From Actinomycetota bacterium (lineage in GTDB: Bacteria; Actinomycetota; Aquicultoria; Subteraquimicrobiales; UBA9087): 6,350 nt of DNA. Position numbers and translations under genes: made by a program. Where the stretch lies: the NCBI GenBank assembly GCA_003491635.1, contig DNCG01000116.1:1-6350 (forward strand), written 5' to 3'. Shown piece by piece: positions 1 to 4,751 of this stretch; the first letter of the stretch is position 1; every line of letters begins with the position of its first letter. Under the pieces are notes generated by a model. That model did no database searches. It saw only the letters and a list, made by a program, of their open reading frames with translations, and was not told the DNA's origin.

Positions 1-100
1 GCGAAGGAGGGTAAATTAAGTTGTAACGGTACTAGTAAATAATTTATTCGCTGAAAGGTCAAGACGAATCAGTGGCCTCGGCTTGAAGAGCTGGAAAAGT

Positions 101-130
101 TTGACACTCCGACTTTGTCGAGAATATACT
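101..130 (+). promoter_or_regulatory. Sigma-70 type promoter for the tsaB operon
   Basis: A perfect -35 hexamer TTGACA (101-106) is followed after 18 bp by TATACT (125-130), which matches the -10 consensus at five of six positions. Transcription would be expected to start near 136-138, leaving a leader of only about 20 nt that holds the ribosome binding site of tsaB. This placement makes the upstream in-frame TTG at 135 an unlikely start. It is the best promoter match in the window apart from the one before the CIRCE element, and it probably drives tsaB and the closely spaced genes after it. No operator-like repeat overlaps it. Not tested experimentally. Confidence 0.75.
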
Positions 131-143
131 TTTTTTGGCTCCT

Positions 144-151
144 CTGGAGGT
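144..151 (+). promoter_or_regulatory. Ribosome binding site deciding the tsaB start
   Basis: CTGGAGGT holds a GGAGG core at 146-150, five bases before the ATG at 156. It selects that ATG over the in-frame TTG at 135, which would add seven residues that do not belong to the family's N-terminus. Confidence 0.75.
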
Positions 152-155
152 AAAA

Positions 156-884
156 ATGCTGATTTTGGCCTTCGATACCGCCACCGATTTCTGCACGGTG
201 GCGGTGGGGACGGAAGATGGTGTGCGTGGCGAGGCGACCGTCGCTGCCCCCAAAGCTCATATGGAGAAGCTCCTGCTCCTAATCGACCGTGTCCTGGGAC
301 AATCCGGTTTTTCCATCCACGACGTCAATGGCCTAGTTGTGGGATTGGGGCCGGGCTCATTCACGGGCGTGAGGATCGGGGTGAGCACCGCCAGGGGTCT
401 GGCTCAGGGGTTGAACAGGCCCGTGGTGGGGGTGTCCACCCTCGATTGTATAGCCTACAATTTTATTTCCTTCAAGAAACCCGTTTGTGTGGCTCTCGAT
501 GCCAAGAGGGGGGAGGTCTATGCCACGCTCTATGAATTTCCTCGGGGATGCCTTAAACGCCTGACCGATCACAGGGCGATGGCCCCGGAGACCCTTTGTT
601 CCCTCTTGCGTGGGCACCCGAGGTTCACCCTGCAGGTTCATCCTGAAGGGGTGATTTTAACCGGAGATGCCATAGTCGGTTACGGGGAGCTGTTCAAAAA
701 GCGTCTTAAGGGTGCTCATTTTGCTCCCTCTCAGCTTTGGTTTCCCAGGGCTTCTAATCTTCTCGTCCTGGGTGCCCCGAAATTTTCCGCGGAAAAAGGG
801 GATTACAACGAACTGGTTCCCATCTACGCTCGCCTATCTGAAGCTGAAGAGAAACTGTTAAGGAGAGGGGAAAAACTTCGGTGA
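156..884 (+). CDS. tsaB: TsaB, tRNA t6A biosynthesis partner of TsaD
   Basis: Predicted 242-residue TsaB (YeaZ), the catalytically inactive ASKHA-fold partner of TsaD. With TsaE and TsaD it transfers threonylcarbamoyl to A37 of ANN-decoding tRNAs in the cytoplasm. The N-terminus LILAFDTAT (residues 2-10) is the family's first strand. The signature GPGSFTGVRIG lies at residues 65-75, DAKRGEVYATLY at 115-126, and the C-terminal PIYARLSEAE at 222-231. The length is normal for the family. The ATG at 156 is chosen because it has a GGAGG five bases upstream and sits about 20 nt after a predicted transcription start. The gene overlaps the RimI gene by 4 bp, the usual coupled arrangement. tsaD lies 2.6 kb downstream instead of immediately after rimI. 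No frameshift or missing motif is seen. Confidence 0.95.
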   Translation: MLILAFDTATDFCTVAVGTEDGVRGEATVAAPKAHMEKLLLLIDRVLGQSGFSIHDVNGLVVGLGPGSFTGVRIGVSTARGLAQGLNRPVVGVSTLDCIAYNFISFKKPVCVALDAKRGEVYATLYEFPRGCLKRLTDHRAMAPETLCSLLRGHPRFTLQVHPEGVILTGDAIVGYGELFKKRLKGAHFAPSQLWFPRASNLLVLGAPKFSAEKGDYNELVPIYARLSEAEEKLLRRGEKLR

Positions 885-1417
885 TTGGTGAAGTTGAGAT
901 ACTCAATATGTCCCGTGAGGATCTGGAGGAGGTTTGTTTCATCGAGAGGAGAACCTTTCCTTCCCCCTGGTCGCGAGGCGTATTCGAGAATGAACTGGCC
1001 AAGGCCGGTGGAACGAGAACGGGGGCGACCATCTATCTGGTGGCCAAAATCCCCGGCCGTGTGGTTGGCTATACTGGACTTTTCCAGGTGGGGGATGAGG
1101 GGCACATCACCAACCTGGCCGTCGATTTCAAATACAGGAGGAAGGGTATAGGCACTCTCTTGGTATTGTCTTTGATCGAATCGGCGACGAGAAGGGGCAT
1201 AAAGCGGTTGACCTTAGAGGTTAGGAAGCCGAATTTGGTAGCCCAGGAGTTCTACCGGAAATTTGGCTTTCGGGAGGTGGGTTTGAGGAAGGGATATTAT
1301 TCTGATACCGGAGAGGATGCGGTGGTCATGTGGATAGGGGATATAACCTCGGAGGATTGTCTAAAGCGTTTAGAGGGGCTACGAGAGGAATTGCGTGAGA
1401 AGAGGAGGAAATCTTGA
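881..1417 (+). CDS. rimI: RimI-type GNAT N-acetyltransferase
   Basis: Predicted 178-residue GNAT acetyltransferase of the RimI family, which acetylates protein N-termini (ribosomal protein S18 in E. coli) with acetyl-CoA. The acetyl-CoA pyrophosphate loop RRKGIG is at residues 86-91, preceded by the strand HITNLAVD (75-82). LEVR (112-115) carries the glutamate that corresponds to the proposed catalytic base. NLVAQEFYRKFGF (118-130) and YYSDTGEDAVVMW (139-151) are typical RimI signatures. A charged tail of about 25 residues (154-178) extends beyond the usual end. The GTG start at 881 overlaps the tsaB stop by 4 bp and has AGGAGAGGGG (861-870) at good spacing. An ATG at 908 is possible but would cut into the first strand. 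The substrate cannot be told from sequence, as rimI genes beside tsaB are often assigned by context. Confidence 0.9.
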   Translation: MIGEVEILNMSREDLEEVCFIERRTFPSPWSRGVFENELAKAGGTRTGATIYLVAKIPGRVVGYTGLFQVGDEGHITNLAVDFKYRRKGIGTLLVLSLIESATRRGIKRLTLEVRKPNLVAQEFYRKFGFREVGLRKGYYSDTGEDAVVMWIGDITSEDCLKRLEGLREELREKRRKS

Positions 1418-1465
1418 TTCTTTGGTGAAGAAGAATAAGAGGATGCGAGAGAAGGAGGGATCGGA

Positions 1466-1723
1466 ATGCCGGAAGAGGAAGTTGGCAGGGTAACTCACTA
1501 CTTCACCAAACTGGGTGTGGGGGTCGTCGAGATAACGAAGAGTATCTTGAGTGTCGGCGATACCATCCACATCAAGGGGCACACCACCGACTTGACGCAG
1601 AAGATTGAATCGATGGAGATCGAGCACGAGCCTGTTCAGAGCGCCAAGGCGGGTCAGTCCATCGGGCTCAAGGTCAAGGAGCACGTCAGGGAGCACGACG
1701 TGGTCTACAAGGTTCTGGAATAG
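1466..1723 (+). CDS. Stand-alone EF-Tu domain 2-like / U32 C-terminal-like protein
   Basis: An 85-residue protein that appears to be one small beta barrel. The pattern EVGRVTHYFTKLGVGVVEI (residues 5-23), LSVGDTIHIKG (28-38) and KAGQSIGLKV (61-70) matches domain 2 of translational GTPases. The HYF...GVGVVE, TTD (40-42) and VYKV (80-83) elements also resemble the C-terminal domain of U32 peptidase-family proteins, some of which act in tRNA or rRNA hydroxylation. There is no GTPase domain, no catalytic residue pattern, no signal peptide and no membrane segment. The start is firm: AAGGAGG at 1452-1458 is seven bases before the ATG. It lies 48 nt after rimI and 53 nt before the radical SAM gene, all on one strand. 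Such proteins are usually annotated as translation elongation factor-like. A role in RNA or ribosome binding is inference from fold only. Confidence 0.85.
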   Translation: MPEEEVGRVTHYFTKLGVGVVEITKSILSVGDTIHIKGHTTDLTQKIESMEIEHEPVQSAKAGQSIGLKVKEHVREHDVVYKVLE

Positions 1724-1776
1724 CTGAGCTTTCGGGAGCTGAAACCTTGGTGCTATCATCTAATTGGTGAGTCGGT

Positions 1777-2688
1777 GTGTTCCAGCCCAGTTATATAAAG
1801 TTATATGAGCAAGGTGAGTTCGCTCGAAGGGTCAAGTTGGCCTGCGAGAAGCTCAGGAAGTGCTCCATTTGTCCCCGTGGATGCGGCGTCGACAGGTTGG
1901 CCGGGGAGAGGGGATTCTGTCGGGTGGGGAAGCTCCCCATGGTCTCCAGCTGTCATCCCCATTTTGGGGAGGAAAGGCCCCTGGTCGGGACAGATGGGTC
2001 GGGGACTATTTTTTTGACTCGCTGCAATCTCGGTTGCCTCTTCTGTCAGAACTACACCATCAGTCATCTGGGGGACGGTCGGGAGGTTTCCCTAGAAGAG
2101 TTGGCTCAGATGATGCTCCACCTCCAGCGACTCGGCTGCCACAATATCAATTTCGTCACGCCTACACATTTTGTCCCCCAGATTTTGGGAGCTCTTTCCC
2201 AGGCCATAGAGGGGGGATTGAACGTCCCTCTGGTGTACAACACCGGCGGCTACGATGCGCTGGAGACCTTGAGGCTTTTGGATGGCGTCTTCGACATCTA
2301 TATGCCCGACTTCAAGTACGCCGATGGCGATGTAGCCCAGAAGCTCGCTCGGGCCAAGGACTATCCCCAGATGGCGAAGGCGGCTATCAAGGAGATGTAT
2401 CGTCAGGTCGGCGACCTGGTTCTGGACGAGAGGGGTATCGCCCTGCGGGGGCTTCTGGTGCGTCATCTGGTTCTGCCCGGGGGCTTGGCCGGAACCAGGG
2501 AGGTCATGAGATTTTTGGCCAAGGAGATATCTCCCGACACTTACGTGAACGTGATGGACCAGTACTATCCCTGCTACAAGGCTTTCGAAAATCCCCCCCT
2601 CGATCGCCGCATAACCCCGGCCGAATTCGAGGAGGCGGTGAGAATGGCTCGCGAGGAAGGTTTGTGGAGACTGGATGGTCTGCTTTGA
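1777..2688 (+). CDS. PflX-like radical SAM Fe-S protein (COG1313 type)
   Basis: Predicted 303-residue radical SAM protein related to pyruvate formate-lyase activating enzymes, of the uncharacterised PflX type. The SAM-cluster motif CNLGCLFC occupies residues 83-90 (C83, C87, C90), binding the [4Fe-4S] cluster that cleaves S-adenosylmethionine. Ahead of it is a second cysteine set, CSICPRGC (C29, C32, C36) plus C48 in GFCRVG, likely to bind a further Fe-S cluster or zinc. YNTGGYD (154-160) and DIYMPDFKY (173-181) are typical of the group, and VMDQYYPCYKA (259-269) lies near the end. The GTG start at 1777 is favoured because an in-frame stop lies at 1768-1770, although its Shine-Dalgarno (GGTGAG, 1766-1771) is weak. 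The natural substrate is unknown and no glycyl-radical partner is visible. The PIN gene follows after 13 nt. Confidence 0.88.
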   Translation: MFQPSYIKLYEQGEFARRVKLACEKLRKCSICPRGCGVDRLAGERGFCRVGKLPMVSSCHPHFGEERPLVGTDGSGTIFLTRCNLGCLFCQNYTISHLGDGREVSLEELAQMMLHLQRLGCHNINFVTPTHFVPQILGALSQAIEGGLNVPLVYNTGGYDALETLRLLDGVFDIYMPDFKYADGDVAQKLARAKDYPQMAKAAIKEMYRQVGDLVLDERGIALRGLLVRHLVLPGGLAGTREVMRFLAKEISPDTYVNVMDQYYPCYKAFENPPLDRRITPAEFEEAVRMAREEGLWRLDGLL

Positions 2689-2701
2689 AGGGGTGTGCGC
2701 T

Positions 2702-3085
2702 GTGGACTATCTGCTTGATTCCATCGTCTTGCTGTGGTATCTGAGGAGGAAATATGACGCCCCCAAACTGGTGAGAAATCTACGGCGCAGGAAGGGTGCT
2801 CTCTTTGTGAGCAGTCTCTCTGTGATCGAGGTGATCAGAGGAGTCGACCCAGATGAGGAGGTGCGGATGCGAAAGTTCTTGAAAACCCTTGCCGTTGTTC
2901 CCGTGGATGGCGAGATAGCCGAACTGGCCGCCACTTATCTCAGGAAGTACTGGCCTCTGGGTTTTCGGATAGATTTCATCGATGCCACCATCGCCGCTAC
3001 GGCGGCGGTCAAGGATCTCACGCTGGTCACCTACAATCCTTGGCACTATCCGATGCCCGAAGTTAAGATGTATGCGTTGTATTGA
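2702..3085 (+). CDS. PIN-domain protein, VapC-like ribonuclease, no adjacent antitoxin
   Basis: A 127-residue PIN-domain protein. From the GTG at 2702 the N-terminus reads VDYLLDS, with the first metal-binding aspartate at D6. Glutamate E43 sits in SVIEVIRG, and D91 and D94 in RIDFIDATIAATA, with D94 in the position usual for VapC proteins. The last strand LVTYNPWHYP (108-117) replaces the usual T-x-N-x-K-H/D-F. These acidic residues coordinate Mg2+ in PIN ribonucleases, many of which are type II toxins that cut tRNA or rRNA. In-frame alternatives are GTG 2693 and ATG 2675; the latter would overlap the radical SAM gene by 14 bp. GTG 2702 fits the family N-terminus and has GAAGGGG (2687-2693) upstream. 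No antitoxin-like gene lies on either side, since both neighbours are other identifiable genes. A housekeeping or orphan nuclease role is as likely as a toxin. Confidence 0.82.
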   Translation: MDYLLDSIVLLWYLRRKYDAPKLVRNLRRRKGALFVSSLSVIEVIRGVDPDEEVRMRKFLKTLAVVPVDGEIAELAATYLRKYWPLGFRIDFIDATIAATAAVKDLTLVTYNPWHYPMPEVKMYALY

Positions 3086-3093
3086 GGAGTGCG

Positions 3094-3390
3094 ATGAAGG
3101 ATTATTACGAGATTCTGGAGGTTCACCACGATGCCTCTCCGGAGGTGATCGAGAAGGCCTACAAGACCCTGTCCTTTAAGCACCACCCCGACAGGCAACC
3201 GCCCGATCAGAGAAATCGAGCGACGAAGAAGATGCAAGATCTCAACGAAGCCTATCGGGTTCTGTCCGATCCCATTCTGCGAAGGGTCCATGGTGAACAG
3301 CGGTCGGGGACCGAAAGGGCCCTGCGTATGTTGCTGATTTTTTGGGAGGACGGTCTGCTGGGTCTGGCCAAGTTCTGGCTGAAGGGCTGA
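3094..3390 (+). CDS. J-domain mini-protein (DnaJ-like co-chaperone)
   Basis: A 98-residue protein made almost entirely of one J domain: DYYEILEV (residues 3-10), helix II VIEKAYKTLSFKHHPD (18-33) with the essential HPD at 31-33, and helix III KKMQDLNEAYRVLSDP (45-60). J domains stimulate the ATPase of DnaK/Hsp70. The glycine/phenylalanine region, zinc-finger and C-terminal substrate-binding domains of DnaJ are absent. The common R-x-x-YD ending is changed to RRVHGE. The tail RALRMLLIFWEDGLLGLAKF (75-94) is hydrophobic to amphipathic and may bind a membrane or a partner. The ATG at 3094 has GAGGAG at 3084-3089, only four bases away, and follows the PIN stop by 8 nt, which indicates cotranscription. 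A TTG at 3082 would overlap the PIN stop and is less likely. Its partner specificity cannot be read from sequence. Confidence 0.88.
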   Translation: MKDYYEILEVHHDASPEVIEKAYKTLSFKHHPDRQPPDQRNRATKKMQDLNEAYRVLSDPILRRVHGEQRSGTERALRMLLIFWEDGLLGLAKFWLKG

Positions 3391-3396
3391 GTTTCG

Positions 3397-3426
3397 TTGG
3401 TGTTTTGGTCAGAATCTCTTTAAAAT
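3397..3426 (+). promoter_or_regulatory. Possible promoter for tsaD
   Basis: In the 132-bp gap after the J-protein gene, TTGGTG (3397-3402) and TAAAAT (3421-3426) are separated by 18 bp, a tolerable sigma-70 match. An alternative pairing is TTGGTC (3405-3410) with TATAAC (3426-3431), but its spacing is only 15 bp. Transcription would begin near 3433, inside a small inverted repeat. The gap is AT-richer than the flanking genes, which supports a regulatory role, but neither hexamer pair is strong. Confidence 0.35.
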
Positions 3427-3430
3427 ATAA

Positions 3431-3447
3431 CTAGACTTGTGTTCTAG
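3431..3447. repeat. Small inverted repeat in the tsaD leader
   Basis: CTAGA (3431-3435) and TCTAG (3443-3447) are perfect inverted copies around a 7-base loop, located where a transcript from the candidate upstream promoter would begin. It could be a minor operator or a 5' hairpin. It is too short to be sure, and no U-tract follows, so it is not a terminator. Confidence 0.3.
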
Positions 3448-3522
3448 CCTTTGTCCCGTTACATAAGAACGCAAAAGTTTGGATAGGAAGTAGCGATCGG
3501 GTAATCGAGCTGAGAGGCGGTT

Positions 3523-4545
3523 ATGACCGGAAAATCTCTCCTCATCTTAGGGATAGAGACCTCTTGTGATGAGACGTCCGCGGCTGTGGTCGCTGATGGC
3601 AAGCGCATCCTTTCAAACATCGTCTCCTCGCAGGTTGACTGGCACAGGAAGTTCGGGGGGGTGGTCCCCGAGATCGCCTCTCGAAAGCATCTGGAACTGA
3701 TCAATCTCGTCGTTTCCGAAGCCCTCACACAGGCGGGAGTGGCTCTCGGTGATTTAACCGCCATTGCCGTCACGCGAGGGCCGGGGCTGGTGGGAGCTTT
3801 GCTCATTGGGATGGCCGAGGCCAAGGCCCTCTCTTACGTCACCGGTCTTCCCCTCATCGGCGTGAATCATCTGGAGGGGCACATCTTTGCCAATTTTCTG
3901 GAGCATCCGGACTTGAAACCGCCCTTCGTTTCTCTTGTGGTCTCCGGTGGTCATACCTCTCTCGTCCATGTGGGGGATTATGGAAATTACGATGTTCTGG
4001 GGGAGACGCTGGACGATGCCGCCGGTGAGGCTTTCGATAAGATCGCCAAGTTCTTGGGTCTCGGTTACCCCGGTGGCCCCATCATCGATGAGCTTGCCAG
4101 GAAGGGGAAACCGGAAGCCATCGACTTTCCCCGGGCGATGCTAAAGACGAAGGGCTACGATTTCAGCCTCAGCGGTCTCAAGACGGCCGTCTTGAACTAC
4201 GTGGCTCGAGCGAAGGATGAGGGTAGAGGGGTGAATCTACCCGATCTGGTGGCCAGTTTCCAGGCGGCCATCGTCGATGTCCAGGTTCACAAGACACTGC
4301 GGGCGGCGGAGGAGAAGGGAGTCGATAAGATCGTCCTGGCGGGAGGAGTGGCTGCCAATACCGCTTTGAGGGAGAAGTTGAGGGGGGCCATGGGGAAGAA
4401 GATGGCTCTATTTTATCCCTCCATTGTACTCTGCACCGACAATGCGGCGATGATCGCCTGCGCCGGCCACTTTCGATATCTGAAGGGCGAAAGGTTATCC
4501 CTCGAGGCAAATCCCGATCCAAATCTTTCTCTGGGTTCACCCTGA
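3523..4545 (+). CDS. tsaD: TsaD, tRNA N6-threonylcarbamoyladenosine transferase
   Basis: Predicted 340-residue TsaD (Gcp/YgjD, Kae1 family), the catalytic subunit that transfers threonylcarbamoyl from TC-AMP to A37 of ANN-decoding tRNAs, working with TsaB and TsaE. GIETSCDETSAAVV (residues 10-23) is the first ASKHA signature. The metal ligands are H116 and H120 in NHLEGHIFA and D306 in CTDNAAM. The nucleotide-binding loop VSGGHT is at 140-145, with GYPGGP (181-186), SGLKTA (217-222) and GGVAANTALR (274-283). All key residues are intact and the length is normal for the family. The ATG at 3523 has GAGAGGCGG just upstream, and LLILGIETSC begins at residue 6, as expected. It is separated from tsaB-rimI by four genes and may have its own promoter in the preceding 132-bp gap. 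Confidence 0.97.
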   Translation: MTGKSLLILGIETSCDETSAAVVADGKRILSNIVSSQVDWHRKFGGVVPEIASRKHLELINLVVSEALTQAGVALGDLTAIAVTRGPGLVGALLIGMAEAKALSYVTGLPLIGVNHLEGHIFANFLEHPDLKPPFVSLVVSGGHTSLVHVGDYGNYDVLGETLDDAAGEAFDKIAKFLGLGYPGGPIIDELARKGKPEAIDFPRAMLKTKGYDFSLSGLKTAVLNYVARAKDEGRGVNLPDLVASFQAAIVDVQVHKTLRAAEEKGVDKIVLAGGVAANTALREKLRGAMGKKMALFYPSIVLCTDNAAMIACAGHFRYLKGERLSLEANPDPNLSLGSP

Positions 4546-4583
4546 AGGATTCATCTTGAAGGGTTCCTCTGTTCAGTAGGGTT

Positions 4584-4598
4584 ATAAATCGGATTTAT
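4584..4598. repeat. 15-bp near-perfect palindrome upstream of the DnaA boxes
   Basis: ATAAATC (4584-4590) and GATTTAT (4592-4598) are exact inverted copies around a single G. The 7-bp arms could be a dimeric regulator's operator. It lies 26 bp before the first DnaA box, and ATAAATC recurs at 4649-4655 on the other side of the boxes. Confidence 0.5.
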
Positions 4599-4657
4599 GG
4601 AGGTAAAGAAGGTAATTTTTACTCTGTGGATAATGTGGATAACTCTAAATAAATCCG
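4590..4657. repeat. 9-bp inverted repeat bracketing the DnaA boxes
   Basis: CGGATTTAT (4590-4598) and ATAAATCCG (4649-4657) are perfect inverted copies separated by 50 bp, and the two tandem DnaA boxes lie between them. The left arm shares bases with the smaller palindrome at 4584-4598. The arrangement may be a protein-binding pair that flanks a DnaA complex, or chance in an AT-rich gap. The arms are too far apart for a strong RNA hairpin. Confidence 0.45.
4625..4642 (-). promoter_or_regulatory. Two abutting perfect DnaA boxes
   Basis: TGTGGATAA occurs twice with no base between copies (4625-4633 and 4634-4642). On the minus strand each is TTATCCACA, the strict high-affinity consensus for the initiator DnaA. 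Two exact 9-mers in the same orientation, in a short AT-rich noncoding gap, are unlikely by chance. No dnaA, dnaN or other origin-marker gene is present, so a DnaA-controlled promoter or a DnaA-titrating site is more likely than the replication origin, although an origin cannot be excluded from this window. Confidence 0.7.
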
Positions 4658-4659
4658 GG

Positions 4660-4688
4660 TTGAACTGGTCTTTTAAATTGGATAAGGT
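4660..4688 (+). promoter_or_regulatory. Weak candidate promoter for lnt
   Basis: TTGAAC (4660-4665) and TAAGGT (4683-4688) have the ideal 17-bp spacing, but the -10 sequence is poor. If used, transcription would begin near 4695, and the DnaA boxes would lie about 50-70 bp upstream with the third near-match box just after the start. No better hexamer pair was found in the gap. Confidence 0.25.
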
Positions 4689-4697
4689 TTGTGACCT

Positions 4698-4706
4698 TGT
4701 GGATAT
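4698..4706 (-). promoter_or_regulatory. Third, near-match DnaA box
   Basis: TGTGGATAT differs from the consensus TGTGGATAA at one position and has the same orientation as the tandem pair 55 bp upstream. It is 46 bp before the preferred lnt start. Alone it would mean little; beside two perfect copies it suggests a small DnaA-binding cluster. Confidence 0.45.
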
Positions 4707-4738
4707 TCCCGCCGGGGGTGGAGAGCTGTGTCCTTCCT

Positions 4739-4746
4739 GAGGGGAG
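4739..4746 (+). promoter_or_regulatory. Ribosome binding site favouring the lnt ATG at 4752
   Basis: GAGGGGAG ends five bases before ATG 4752. The competing GTG at 4728 has only GGAGAG (4720-4725) two bases upstream, or GGAG at 4720-4723 with four bases of spacing. The ATG start is therefore preferred, though the longer form cannot be ruled out. Confidence 0.55.
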
Positions 4747-4751
4747 TGGGA

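Noticed and set aside
83..535. A 150-codon plus-strand frame overlapping tsaB
   Set aside because: It is a shadow of tsaB in another frame: composition is arginine/glycine-rich, there is no family motif, and it would start before the predicted transcription start.
1329..1337. TGTGGATAG inside rimI as another DnaA box
   Set aside because: It has one mismatch, lies within a conserved coding motif and stands alone, so chance is the simplest explanation.
1721..1755. Possible hairpin between the EF-Tu-D2-like and radical SAM genes (TAGC...GCTA with inner AGCT repeats)
   Set aside because: Only four-base arms pair and the inner part does not fold cleanly, so neither a terminator nor a riboswitch is supported.
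1860..2744. A 294-codon plus-strand frame overlapping the radical SAM gene
   Set aside because: The radical SAM frame holds all the conserved cysteine motifs; this frame gives a low-complexity Arg/Gly/Ser-rich product with no recognisable domain.
4539..4564. Possible terminator after tsaD (ACCCT/AGGGT stem)
   Set aside because: The stem is only five pairs plus a mismatched inner part, the left arm includes the tsaD stop codon, and no U-tract follows.
4597..4740. A 47-codon open frame starting ATG 4597 through the tsaD-lnt gap
   Set aside because: It has no good Shine-Dalgarno, its product matches no family I recognise, and the frame runs through the DnaA boxes and overlaps the lnt start region. 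Noncoding regulatory DNA explains the stretch better.
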